In this document: positions 1 to 10,866 of the stretch, one piece after another
How positions within the stretch are numbered: position 1 is the stretch's first letter
How the letters are laid out: every line of letters starts with the position of its first letter
Origin: Bradysia coprophila
Taxonomy: Eukaryota; Arthropoda; Insecta; Diptera; Sciaridae
NCBI RefSeq assembly: GCF_014529535.1
Contig: NW_023503325.1
Coordinates: 2,836,826 to 2,900,825, forward strand
DNA length: 64,000 nucleotides
Direction of reading: 5' to 3'
Program-made: the position numbers and the translations under genes
The notes under the pieces: model-generated
What the model was told of the DNA's origin: nothing
Seen by the model: the letters and a program-made list of their open reading frames with translations, nothing else
Databases searched by the model: none

Positions 1-1991
1 AAATAGTTCTGCTGTGTGTAAGATAACAACGACGAAAACGGCACTGATGCACGTTCTGCCGAATAAAGCCACACCAATGACGGCATCGGTGTAATCTGAA
101 CAGATTTGTAGACACTGGCTTTAGTGTATATACGGAAGATAAAACAACAATGTGATTACCCAGCGGTACTGCAAGGATGGATAGGAGAGCAGTTCCAGCT
201 AGGAAGAATAGAATCAACGACACTCGTTTGCGTCCCATCCATTTGAACATTATGCACGGTACAATGTAACTGGGAACCTCTGTCAGACCGGTGACGGCTA
301 CATAAAAATACTGATTTGCGAGGAAGTTGTCACCGTTCAATGCTAGAAATTTGAAGAAAAAATTGAAAAGATTTTGTTCGTAGATTCTTGCCTCAGATGA
401 TATGGTGTTAGGAAATCTCGCGCCGCGTCATTCACAATAACTCACAAAGTGACATCGTCCTTATACAAAATGTGAATTATTGTGAATGACGCGGCGCGAG
501 ATTCCTAGCAACCGATGACATACCAATCACATAATAGGTCAACGATGACATGAAAAAGGTAAAATGGCATATCAGTAATCTGCGGCGAAGCAATTTGTTG
601 CCGTACAAATCGATGAGTTCAGAGCTTCCAGTCTTGATTCCGTTAAATATGTTGGTCAAGACGTTGTTCCCTTTACGTGTCTGCGAACTTAGGATTTTCA
701 TTTGTTTAAAAATCGAATATCATCTCATAACAATCACCTTTGATCGATCAGCTTGAAGCTTTTTTAGTTTTTCCAACTCAAAATGCTCTTGTTCGGCCAT
801 CGGTTTACGGAAGACAATTTTGTGGGCTTCGCTAATTTTGCCCTTGCTCATCAGCCATCTGGGTGATTCTTCTAGTAAACTCAAAATGTATAGCTCACCG
901 TTATTTCGTTGCATAAAGACAATGAACATCTCGAAATGTGGAGAAGCAACTTACAAGAAGTGAACGACTAAACATACGGCCGGTACTGACAGGGCTATCT
1001 GAAGTTGTCGCCATGGGTGTATGAAATATGCAAAAATTGCTAAGATCATCATACCAATGGGATAAGATACACTAAAGAAGATGCTTAGAGTTGATCGATA
1101 TTTTATCGACGCGAATTCGGTAACTGAAATTGGAAATTCTTCTGCTGCAAAATGTCTGCACCGAAATTCGAATCTTAAAAAGACTTACGAATCGTGTAAG
1201 CTGAATGATAGACGCCAGATCCAGCTAAACCGAGACCAATTCGACATATCAAAAAAAGCCAATAAATGTCAACGAACGCTGATACAGGTCCACATACTAT
1301 GTAAAGAATACTGGCAATTGTTACACTGGTTTTTCTCCCATACCTGGAATTAATGATAATTAAGTTAAAGTTAAAAAAAAATTGCAAAAAATTCTTTGAA
1401 TAAAACGTTGTGTCTGTACTTGTCTGCTATTATGCCAAAAATGAATGCTCCCAAAAATTTTCCTACATAGAGAGCTACTTGCACCGTTGTTCTTAGAATT
1501 TCACGGTCGCAAATCAAATCCCACTGCAAAAATAATTGTTGATGGACCAATTAAATGGTGCTGGATCATATTGATACGAACATACCTCTGCTACGATTGA
1601 CAATCCCTCATTGTCATAGGCGAAAAAGTTTTCTTCCGATTTTCTACAGGGTATTTCCGATGGTAAATCTGCAGCTGTAACGTACTGATAGGCACTTTCA
1701 AATGTCAACTCACTCAATAAGGTGTAATTCCAATTGCGAATTTTACATTTGTCCGACACCAGTCTATGAAACAAAACAAAAAAAAAAAACGTGAAAGTTT
1801 ACGCCTACGGTGAAAGCTTCAACTCTCCGGACCTTGTGGAAATGTTTTTGATTTCTTCATGACTCCAGTAGGCCTCAGTTAGGGACGGAATGACACAAGT
1901 CAAGTTATTTGGCATATGACCCAAAAATACGTACGAAGAGACGTACAGTCCATTCAAAATTCCCGGTGTCATACATAGAACAAAAACTTTC
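1..1991 (-). CDS. SLC22-type organic cation/solute transporter, partial (multi-exon)
   Basis: Probable plasma-membrane solute carrier of the major facilitator superfamily, organic cation transporter branch. Nine exons read on the minus strand: 1991-1809 (or ending at 1833), 1763-1586, 1523-1420, 1343-1189, 1144-955, 879-738, 680-524, 342-160 and 95-1, all with GT/AG introns in matching phase. Family landmarks in order are WDLICDRE before the second helix, the loop ADKYGRKT, ESPRWL after helix 6, ALNGDN in the middle of the C-terminal half, and VALFGRTCISA with HTAELF near the window edge. The gene runs off the left edge. The first coding exon (normally carrying the GEFG/YQ start) was not found, because the region upstream of 1991 is occupied by the oppositely oriented oxidase gene. 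Substrate is unknown. An apparent frameshift near 120 is explained by a 64-nt intron (96-159). Confidence 0.82.
404..513. mobile_element. 110-bp MITE inside a transporter intron
   Basis: Near-perfect terminal inverted repeats of about 35 bp (GGTGTTAGGAAATCTCGCG at the left, its complement ending in AGCAACC at the right) enclose a short AT-rich loop. Flanks GATGATAT (396-403) and GATGACAT (514-521) look like an 8-bp target-site duplication with one mismatch. It sits wholly inside the 181-nt intron 343-523 of the transporter, so the coding sequence is spared. An 8-bp duplication suggests a hAT-type non-autonomous element. Confidence 0.75.
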
Positions 1992-2043
1992 CTGAAATTT
2001 ATAGTCAAAATTTGATAATCAAGCTTGAAATTCAGAACTGAAA

Positions 2044-3627
2044 ATGAATTTAGCAACGGATCTATATCCGAAATACGATATCATTGTGGTTGGAGGAGGT
2101 ATTGCAGGACTGGTGGCCGCCTATGAAGTTTATAAACGAGACCCATCTTTAAGAGTCAAAATTCTAGAGGGTAAAAATCGCATAGGTGGACAGATTCTCT
2201 CTGATGTTATTGGAGAATTGGGCGCTCGATGGATAAGCACTGATCAACGACACATTCTAGCATTGTGCAATGAATTGAATGTTCAACTATTTACCAGCGC
2301 GCCTGAAAAGGACTATAGAAATATCTCGGATCTGGATAATGATTCATTGTGGTCGACATTGCCGAAATTCGAAGTGAATCGATTTTTTTCAATGTTGGAT
2401 GTAATTTGTCAGGATAGCAGGTACTACATTGTCTCATATTTCATAGCCTTCGGTTTGAGACGCCTTCAATTCGCCGCATTATGGTCGAATTTCTATCGTT
2501 TCCAGACTTTCATCGAGTCACACAATTCCAATGGAGGACTTTCTATGTCAGCATTTGTTTTTCACGTCTAGCAGAAATAACGTTCGACTTCTTGTACGCT
2601 CCGTTTGTGGACTCGAATCCCATGAAATCACAGCGAGAGATTTTTTATCAGTCTGTAGGTCGTGGATGGGTTGTTCGGTCCTTTTTAAGAGGTACGGTTA
2701 TCACACGCTGCCGAGATAAAATTAACAATCTCATTCCAAATTAACAGCCTCATTGGCGACATGAACAATAAGCGCATATTGATGCCAAATTTTTCCATTA
2801 TCATCGAGCGATTAGAATCACAAATCGATCCAGAGACCATAATGAAAAATCAAATTGTAAAAAATGTTATCCAATACAACGGCTTCGCCAGGGTGCAAAC
2901 GGAATGCAATCAAACATTTTTGACTCGTTTTGTGGTGTTCGCCATACCGGAACAATCCATTCCTCTTATCACCTTTATTCCAACGTTACCAGACCATTTC
3001 GCAGAGTATCGATCGCCACACTATGTCACAAGTTTTTGTGCCAACTATTCGGCACCCTTCTGGAAATTACTTGGATATTCTGGGTCGTCATTGTGTTCGA
3101 ATCAGTACATAGTTACCTACGAGTCTAAAGAGAATACCATATCCGGATTGATGTATCACAAGGAGATATCGTCCAACTCAAAACTGGTCGTCAAGGACAT
3201 TCTATTGAAATATTTATGTCAACGCTTTGGCGAAGTAATGAATGAACCAAGACTGTGGGTGCAGACGACATGGGAACAATCGCAAATTGTAAACGAACCC
3301 ACTAGTTCCACATGGAATCGCATAATCTGGACCTCCACATACGATGAAGGAGCTTATAAGGGATACGCTAACGGTTCAGTTCAAAGTGGAAAAAAGGCCG
3401 CCTTGATAGCGCTACTCGGACTTCGTCCACAGATGGTCAGCTGGGAAGACATTGCCGATGTCAAGCCAGCGAATGTTGTGAAAACAAGGATTGGTTTGTG
3501 GCAACAGATTGCGGCATCGATCAATTTATACAATTCCGTTTACTATGCGATCGTTACGCCGATTTGTTATTTGGGTTTTGGTTATTTGTGGAAAAAATGT
3601 TTGGTAAAATTACACGATGTCCGATAA
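2044..3627 (+). CDS. Monoamine-oxidase-like flavin amine oxidase, divergent
   Basis: FAD-dependent amine oxidase family member. Three exons, 2044-2420, 2506-2691 and 2748-3627, splice in phase (introns of 85 and 56 nt) to give about 480 residues, against about 520 for typical MAO. The N-terminal dinucleotide fold IIVVGGGIAGL with the acidic ILEG 20 residues later is clear, followed by GELGARWI. Exon 2 gives a MAO-like helical segment (TIPMEDFL...ARDFL). The C-terminal FAD motif is TSTYDEGAYKGYANGSVQSG, and a hydrophobic stretch plus lysine tail (YYAIVTPICYLGFGYLWKK) could be a tail anchor as in mitochondrial MAO. Missing or altered: the glycine-rich loop after exon 2 is shortened, the covalent-flavin Cys region is absent, and the usual AGTE is TSTY. 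It may be a non-covalent or inactive paralog. Read without splicing it looks frameshifted. Confidence 0.7.
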
Positions 3628-5112
3628 TAATTACCACAATTTTGAAGTTCCATCTCCTTGCCTATTCACCTCACTTAAAATAGCTGCTTTCGTTGACTGC
3701 TCAATTTCACTAAATTTTCTACTTTGATGACTTTCGGTGTCCATTGTTTTGCACAGTTTACGTCACCTCTAATCTGCTCGAATCTCAACCAAAAAATAAA
3801 AAAATCGTTTGACTACAGTGGTGCGCTCCAACCAGTCCGATCACCGTATTACACTAATTCATTCAACTTGCTGCCGAAACGTTTCGATTATTTTCAGCTC
3901 ACACTTCAGTCGAATCGAGTTTACCTATCACAGACATACCAACTCAATATATCATTGATTAACAAGCATTACATCTTATCTGAATTAATAGGTCGTAAAA
4001 GAAGCAATTAATTGATCTACCGTGTAGGTATATGAGTTTACATTACTTTAAATCTTCGACTTTGCACCCAATCTAATGACGAACTTATTTTAAACTTTTG
4101 TGAAATACTTTTGAATATTCTTACATTTTACAGTCTCGACGGACGGATGAACTTCGTACATTAGACGGTAACCTCGTTTTTTCTTAGTTTATATTTGATT
4201 AATCAAGAAATTGCACATTATTGGGAGGCATTGTTGGTGAATTATATCTAATCAATTCAATGGAATCGTTTGGGATAATGTGAGAGTGTACTAGTTTCGT
4301 GAAACGAGCCATGTAGATGTTTGTATTACATGTACAATTTGTTTATGCCATTTCGAAGTGATTCCCTCTGCCGATCTCTGATGTTATGATCATGTTTTAC
4401 CGTTGGGAATTATACATCGAATTGTAATTATAAAATGTAACCAACTAATTTCTCTCATAGCCTTCACCGATTAAGTGATAGGGCATTGTAGTCGAATAGT
4501 AACGTATAGCGAAGCTATTTTTGAATGTACGGATATATATACTCGTGGGTTTTGTTGAATTATTGTTGAAATGTTTCGCGTGCATACTAAATTAAAAATG
4601 ACCAGGTGAAATTACATTTTGTTTTCCTGTGATACTTTGTAACAATTATGAATCATTGAATCAACTAAGTTGATTCAGTATTCGAGATGATAGAATTGTG
4701 TTTCCTATACATTTTACTAGAGTCTGGATCTAGAATTTTTAAGATGGTTTCAGGCGAGTTTAACTCGGAGTAAGCACTGTGGAATTTTTAGAAATAAATG
4801 GAAATATTGGAATGCCGAATGGAATTTTGTGGAAATGTTCCGAGTGGAAATTATAGTGAATATTTAGGATTGTTGCGTTTACTTCGCTGACCTTGACTCC
4901 GCTTCAATTTAATTTTACTTCTGAAACCATGGCATTTTTGGTAATGAACTTTTGAATTTAGTGAAATTTTTTGAAATTTAAATTGAATATTTCGGATGGT
5001 TCCGTGGCCGAATACTTGACTGACCTAGACTCCGCTTCAATTTAATTCTTTATGTTTTACATATTTTAAAGTTGAATCTATTACTTCATTTTATCTAAGT
5101 ATTTTAAAATAA
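3628..5112. other. Intergenic, no gene recognised
   Basis: AT-rich spacer. A 95-codon open frame at 3724-4011 (+) has no recognisable motif and lies straight after the oxidase stop, so it is probably non-coding or 3' UTR. An imperfect direct repeat (GACTCCGCTTCAATTTAATT, near 4893 and 5028) is the only structure seen. Confidence 0.5.
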
Positions 5113-5229
5113 TTGATTTTATATCTTTTACTTCGTCTTTTCATAACTTTTGCTATATATAAGAGAGCATTTAGCAGAAATTGTCATTTACTCCTGAAGT
5201 CAATATCGATAAAAGATGTTAACTGTCTG

Positions 5230-5418
5230 TTGGAGGTTGTTACTTTAAAAATTGGATTTTTGGCGAGAATGGAACACAGAATCACAATATATAAATCGAT
5301 AATGGCACCTCATTTCGAATACTGCGCATCAATCCTAGGGACATGCGACGTAGGTGAAGCCAGGAGACTCCAAAAGCTTCAAAACCGGGCAATGAGGATA
5401 TTACTCCGATGCAAGTAA
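5230..5418 (+). pseudogene. Non-LTR retrotransposon fragment (C-terminal part of the reverse transcriptase ORF)
   Basis: The reading frame gives KIGFLARMEHRITIYKSIMA, then PHFEYCASIL and RRLQKLQNRAMRILL. This is the stretch after the polymerase core seen in jockey/CR1/I-type LINEs, where a Y/HxYC motif is followed by LQxxQNRAxRIL. Only about 60 residues are recognisable and a stop follows at 5416-5418. It is a dead fragment, butted on its right by a palindromic element. Confidence 0.65.
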
Positions 5419-5464
5419 AGAAACGGACATTTAGCCTCTCTGATAAGATCTGCCACAAAATATA

Positions 5465-5584
5465 GTTTGTATGCTTGCTAAGAGGACCGAAAGTAAAGCT
5501 GTCAATTCGCGGGGCGAAAGCTTTCGCTTTCGCCCCTTGAATTGACATTTCTTTACTTTCGGTCCTCTTAGCAAGCATACAAAA
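5465..5584. repeat. 120-bp near-perfect palindrome
   Basis: The arms (5465-5520 and 5521-5584) are complementary almost to the centre, where GAAAGCTTTC forms the dyad. Outer ends read GTTTGTATGCTTGCTAAGAG and its complement. Without a spacer it would extrude as a cruciform. Probably a small foldback MITE. Confidence 0.75.
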
Positions 5585-5802
5585 CTTAATACGTAACTCT
5601 TTCGGCCTCCTCAATCGATACGTAAATAACTAATATTACTATACAATTGAGTGAATTTGATGTTTCGTATCAAATTATTTCCCGAATGTAGTATGACGTT
5701 TTCCTTTACGAAGGAGGGAAAGATTTTTCCCTAGGGACGGAAAGAACCTTTTCCTTCCATAGTAAAGAAAAATAACATTTTTTGAACCGCCACAACTATA
5801 AA

Positions 5803-5976
5803 TTTTATCACATACGCGCGGTGTTCGGATGTCAAAATTACTTAACTAGAAGTTTAATTCAAAAATTACACTTCAGGTCTATGTTGTTGTCTCGTTTTCG
5901 CTTATGTGATAAAATAGAGTACACACTTGTCACTATCAGTCTCGGCAAGCCTCGACTTCTTCGTGACAAGTGTGTA
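5803..5976. repeat. Two adjacent inverted repeats
   Basis: TTTTATCACATACGC at 5803-5817 pairs with GCTTATGTGATAAAA near 5900-5914, and TACACACTTGTCAC at 5920-5933 pairs with GTGACAAGTGTGTA at 5963-5976. An 80-codon open frame over this region runs through both arms and is not considered a gene. Confidence 0.55.
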
Positions 5977-6139
5977 ATATATAATGAGAGCCTCTATCAG
6001 ATTTACAGAAATTCGCACAAATAATTGCCAAATATTATTCCTTAATGAAAATTTGTCAATAAACAATCAGATGTAAACATTTAATTATCGAAACCAAAAT
6101 ACTGTCAACAACTGGAGCATGTGTGTCCAAAATATCAAA

Positions 6140-6309
6140 GTTTTAAAAGAACAGGTTAAGACAACCACAAAGGCTGGTGACACCAAATTTTATAAACAGA
6201 TAGTGCGTGAAATCAACTTTTCCATAAAAACTTCGCAGCCGTTGACGCAATTGTGTGTCACCGCCTTCGTGATCAACTCAGAGTTGACTTAACTTGTTCT
6301 TTCAGAACC
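6140..6309. repeat. 170-bp foldback element
   Basis: The outer arm AAAAGAACAGGTTAAG near 6145 pairs with CTTAACTTGTTCTTT near 6298. An inner pair, GCTGGTGACACC and GTGTCACCGCC, lies within. Arms are diverged. Likely an old non-autonomous DNA element. Confidence 0.55.
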
Positions 6310-6715
6310 TTGCACAATATAGTACACTGGCATCTCTCATCTTTTATAATGACCGCATAGTAGGGCTGCATACGCAGGCCCCTCTTGGAAAATCTGTTCT
6401 ACTGCTTGGTTGCAGATGCTATGGCGATATTCGATTTCCAACAACGCACTTCAAACATAAGTGATACTCTAAATAGGGTACTGAAACTTGACAGTGCAAA
6501 ACACTGTTAAAAACCATTTCATACAAATAGTATTTTATTTGGCAACTTACGACTATGATCACTTTTGCTTGAAGTGCACTGCTTCCAAACATGTCAGATG
6601 TGGGTCGACCCATTCTAATCCCTACCAAAATTTACCTTATTGATGTCTAGTTTAGTGGTTCTTGGCGATGTTTTGTTAGAATGTTGCATAGAAAGCAAAT
6701 GAAGAAAAAATCATC

Positions 6716-6815
6716 TTGCCCAGCCGCGGATTTAAACACGGGACCTGTCGATTAGGAGTCGAGGGTTCTATCGCCAAAGCTACGGGTTCAGAACTTTGCA
6801 ACTATACCACCGTCA
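6716..6815 (-). repeat. tRNA-derived SINE candidate (pol III A and B boxes)
   Basis: On the minus strand an A-box-like TGGTATAGTTG (6809-6799) and a B-box-like GTTTAAATCC (6737-6728) frame the segment CTCGACTCCTAATCGAC, which resembles an anticodon arm with loop CTCCTAA (anticodon CCT, Arg). The A-to-B distance is longer than in a functional tRNA and no clean acceptor stem forms. I therefore read it as the head of a SINE rather than a tRNA gene. The tail towards 6660 is A/T-rich. Confidence 0.45.
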
Positions 6816-7399
6816 CAGGCTTTCTGAATAAGAGCTGAGAGATCGTTCTCATCATTTTTGCTATGCGATTATTCTTAATTATTCCTTTATTTGAAACATT
6901 GTGGATTTGTTGTTTTTTTTCCTACGATATGCTCGTTTGCGTCTTTTAAGTTCGGCGAGCTCAGGCTGATCAAATAATTTATTGAAAAACAAAATGTACG
7001 GCACCTGTCTGTTGCTGTTTACAAAATAATGATAAGAATGCTGGCATATTAACATTTGCATATTTTTTAAATATTTAATTATATTTATACCGAAGAATTT
7101 TTATTTGTTTTCGTTTTAAATGTCTCATAATCGAATTGGCAATTGCAAAATTTGTGTTTAAAATAATCGCAAAAATTATAAACGCAACTCCAGAATCGAA
7201 TACGTAAGTATGGCGCACAAATGCAATATAACTGATAAGAAGGTTTTATTTATAATACAGAAATGTGCCCAAAAAAAATGTGTAAATAAGCCCAATATGC
7301 AAGAATTGACAGAATACCTAGCTGCATATATAACTTTGTCCCATCAATAAACAGTAGGATTGTTGAAATTCCTAGTCACCACAAAATCGTATATTTAAT

Positions 7400-7892
7400 A
7401 GCGCTCACCCCTTGGCCAATTTCTAGCCTACATTTGTGCGCAACAATATTCGTTTTTTGATGATTTCTCTGAACCATTAGTAGATTACGTTGGATGCTGC
7501 TAAAGTAATTTATTACACAAGGACACAATTTTGTGATACGAGCAAACTCACGAGTAAGTTTTTGAGCAACAAGCTTCGGTAACTGTTTTCGAGGCAAGTG
7601 TAGAGTTTGCATATCCGAGCCGAAGTTCTACAAAATTGTGTCCGATAGCAATGAAATACGTCGGCTTCGCCTCAGATCAACAAAATTCACACGATAACTC
7701 TACTTTTTTTTATCCCGATATATGTAATGGATTTTACATGCTGAGGTCGTTGAAAGAAGTGCTTAAGACATGAAAAGTACGGTTTTCGACGCATGTAGCA
7801 TGTAAAAGATTTTGGTTCAGAGAAATCATCAAAAACCGATTATTTTTGCGCACAAATGTAGGCTAAAAATTTGCCATGGGATGAGCGCTCTT
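7400..7892. mobile_element. Inverted-repeat element of about 490 bp
   Basis: Left arm 7400-7477 (GCGCTCACCCCTTGGCCAAT and onward, including GCCTACATTTGTGCGCA) is matched in reverse complement by 7813-7892 (ending ATGAGCGCTC). The centre contains a module, GTTGGATGCTGCTAAAGTAA and CATATCCGAGCCGAAG, that reappears rearranged at 14.13-14.38 kb. No transposase is encoded. Confidence 0.65.
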
Positions 7893-8109
7893 AACTGGAA
7901 TCGATGATTTGAAGGATATTTCGAAGCTTTTTATTGTTTACAAGTGACGCTAAAAACTAAAATTTATAATCATCAGAACATTGTAGTTTCGTGTTTCGGC
8001 GTTATTGAAACAATTGTTAATAGTGATGGTATCATCATTATTTTATTTAAACTATTGTTGATTGACTGAATATGATCATTTCCAACTGATTTAGAATTTT
8101 TTACAGAGA
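7893..8109. other. Spacer between inverted-repeat element and retrotransposon
   Basis: AT-rich sequence in which I see no feature; it ends where the truncated reverse transcriptase frame begins. Confidence 0.4.
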
Positions 8110-9378
8110 GAAATTAGGAAGGTGTTCATTCTCTACATTTCCGACATGCCGAAGACTATTGCGAGAAAGTTCCTATTCGCAGACGACCTGGCTCTAGCAG
8201 TGCAGTACGGCTACGACGGAATACCCGAGAAATTCGCAATAGCTGCCTTGAATGCAGACTTGAAGAGACTCGAACACTATTATCTGGCGAAAAGATTACG
8301 AGCTAACCCGGATAAAACTGAAGTTTCGACGTTCCACCTGTCCAGCAAACAAGCGAACCGAACTATCGAAGTGAATTTCTGCGGAAAACCCGTACGATAC
8401 AACTTCACGCCAAAATATCTTGGTGTCGTGCTAGATCGCTCTCTGACGTTTAAACCACACCTATTGAAAGTTCGTGAAAAGTTGAAAAGCCGATGCAACT
8501 TAATCCAACGACTAGCTGGCTCAGACTGGGGCTCATCAGCGTCAACACTCAAAACATCAGCAATGGCGCTAGTGTATTCAACGGCAGAATACTGCTGCCC
8601 GGTATGGTCACATAGCACACACGTAAAAAAAGTCGACACGACGCTGAACTCATGCTTAAGAATCATTACCGGCGCAATTAAATCTACGCCGCTCCCATGG
8701 TTATCGGTACTAGCAAACATAGAGCCACCGGATATCAGAAGAAAAATCGCACTGGAACGAGAGTACACAAAAATCATCGAACACTCAGATCTGCCCATAC
8801 ACGATGACATCGCCAACAGAGCTGGGACGAGGCTGATCTCACGAAAACCGCTGTGGCTGAAAGTCAACGAACTGAACAACTTTCGGCCCGAAGACGAATG
8901 GAAACGTAAGTGGAACGAGGCACAGCTGGTGAATGCAGAACTTGTTGACGATCCAAACGACAAAGTGAAAGGACATGAAATGGACCGAAACACTTGGACT
9001 CAATTGAATCGTATCAGAACAAACCATGGCAGGTGCAACCATACGCTGAACAGATGGAACCAAGCAATCGATCCGAGGTGTGATTGCGGCCACCCTGACC
9101 AAACAATACACCACATCGTCAATGAGTGTCCGATCCGGAAATTTGATGGTGGGCTGCGTGAAATCAATGAACTAACTGACGAAGCAATCAGATGGATAAA
9201 GAATTTGGATGTGAGATTATGACGAAAAGCGAGATTCAGATGTTTTTGTTGTGAATTTTTTTTCTCTTTCTAAACTTGTTTTTCCGTTTCATTGCTGAAT
9301 TTTCAATTTCAATTTAATGTGAATTTTTAATTTCTTTCCGATTATGTCAAACCTATACGAATAAATAAATAATAAAGG
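8110..9378 (+). mobile_element. 5'-truncated non-LTR (LINE) retrotransposon, 3' half with open RT frame
   Basis: A 366-codon open frame (8122-9222) starts inside the reverse transcriptase at FILYISDMP and contains the polymerase motif FADDLAL with the catalytic aspartates. It continues through the thumb region (KYLGVVLDRSLTF, AEYCCPVW, LNSCLRIITG) to a C-terminal CCHC-like cluster, CDCGHPDQTIHHIVNECP. The N-terminal half (endonuclease and RT motifs before the catalytic loop) is missing, so this is a dead-on-arrival copy. The frame is still open, which suggests recent insertion. The 3' tail ends in AATAAATAAATAATAAAGG (9359-9378), a short A-rich repeat typical of LINE tails. It has higher GC than its surroundings. 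Clade not resolved. Confidence 0.85.
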
Positions 9379-10186
9379 AAGGTGGCGCCATTTCTGTCAC
9401 TCTGTTCCATATTTGTTCAATGTCATTCATTAAGACATTGTACCGCGCTAGCATTTATTCTAAAAAATCTCTAAGTGACCTAACATAGCGTAATTGTTTC
9501 TGCATATATAATTTGAAAGAGAAAACTCTTCAGATCTTTAAAAATTGTTCTCTGTTGTTCCCTGATTCCATCCGTTGCATAATTTTGCGGAAATATGCAA
9601 ATTTTTACAATTTAAATGAGCCAGTTTTTCTTGTAGATGTATAACCGGATTTACCATATCACAATTGTACAACAAGACGCTTCCCCATTTGTTGCATATA
9701 AATTTTGCTTATATTCTAGAGCAGATTGGAGTGATTAACATGTCACATACGGCTATTCATCTGTTGTCGATAACTACGACAAAAATAATGGTACGTTCTG
9801 GGTAATATGGTCCTTTACATAGTGAAATGCATGTTAAAAATATTGAAGTACAAGATTTGAAATCAACCAATTATAAAAACTTTGATCGTCTGAAGTAGTA
9901 GAGCCGATAATAATACTGGTCATATGCTTGCCGTATATAACAGGTTAAAACAAATCGACGCCGTCCAACCTAGTCGTTAAAAAATCCTGATGACTCTAGT
10001 CGCTACATGAGCCATTGACCTATAAAGTTTATATTAAAACGCTGTAAGTTTGAGGACGAATTTGTATGGCATCGTAACCCGCTCGACCTCTGTTCAAATA
10101 TCTTTTCCCTCTGCAATTACCTTGCTTATTTTGATAACTTTTAAAAGTTGCTTATAGTTTCTTGTCAGGCCGAGTGGCGTCGAAAA
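9379..10186. other. Intergenic, nothing recognised
   Basis: AT-rich spacer downstream of the LINE tail. No open frame with coding character, no structured repeat seen. Confidence 0.4.
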
Positions 10187-10410
10187 TAATTTTTCATGTG
10201 TCGGAGCCGAAAATGAGGAAGTTTTGAGATTTTTCTCTGGTTTTCGACCCCTCACAATGTAAGGCCCTTACATGAATTTTTTTTTGAGTATCTGTTTTGG
10301 ACGATTCGTTCGGTCTAAAACTCGCGAAATTGCCTAAAAACAATCGTCCAAAACAGATACACAAATAACTATTCTTTTCTGTTTTTAACATACATACGAG
10401 GCTCGCCAAA
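10187..10410. repeat. Dispersed foldback repeat, copy A
   Basis: Starts near CATGTGTCGGAGCCGAAAAT and contains an inner inverted pair GTATCTGTTTTGGACGATT (10288-10306) / AATCGTCCAAAACAGATAC (10342-10360). A second copy lies at 60.29-60.64 kb, where it has been split by another element; this copy is therefore an empty reference site. The two 60-70 codon frames here are not coding. Confidence 0.7.
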
Positions 10411-10582
10411 AATTACGAATTTTACAACCCCTCCTCCTGAGTACTCGAAAATGTATGTAGAAAATCTCGTAAATGTATAAAGCGTATGTGAGACTTCCCT
10501 TCACCTTTAGATCGTGCGTAATTTGTGAATGGCCTTTAAGTGGTGCAAAATTCGTAAAGGGAAAATGCTAGCGATTCGAAAA

Positions 10583-10866
10583 TCCTTATTTTGTCCACTG
10601 TGAAAATTGCGTTTGGTTGTCATTCTGAGAGGCGCCAAAACACGCTATTCATTTTATTTTCTTCAAAGTGGACAAAAATACGGATATTCGCAAAACGCAA
10701 GCATGAAAAACGTTGTGTTCTCACCTTGGGGAGAAATAGGAAATTCCACGTTGAGCGAATTACTTTCGCTCTTAGTGAAATTTCCGATTTTCTCCTCTTG
10801 GTTAACAAACAACTATTGCAGCTACTTCAAAATGCTGTGGCTTGTTGGAGCCGCCTGAAGTTGTAA
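10583..10866. repeat. Inverted repeat with overlapping short open frames
   Basis: TCCTTATTTTGTCCACT (10583-10599) pairs with AGTGGACAAAAATACGGA (10677-10694). A second weaker dyad (GAGCGAATTACTTTCGCTC) lies near 10752. Overlapping open frames on both strands are by-products of the symmetry and carry no known motif. Confidence 0.45.

Noticed and set aside
95..160. A one-base frameshift in the left transporter
   Set aside because: A 64-nt intron, 96-159, with correct splice sites and phase explains the change of frame.
404..513. MITE destroying a transporter exon
   Set aside because: A strong donor (GTATGT at 523) and acceptor (TTTCTAG before 342) place it inside an intron.
2044..2760. Two frameshifts and a stop in the oxidase gene, suggesting a pseudogene
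   Set aside because: Introns 2421-2505 and 2692-2747 with GT/AG ends restore a single frame and recover MAO-like exon 2 sequence.
6716..6815. Functional tRNA-Arg gene
   Set aside because: The A-to-B box spacing is too long and no acceptor stem of seven pairs forms.
8280..9114. Long open frames opposite the LINE reverse transcriptase
   Set aside because: Complementary shadows of the RT frame; no motif of their own.
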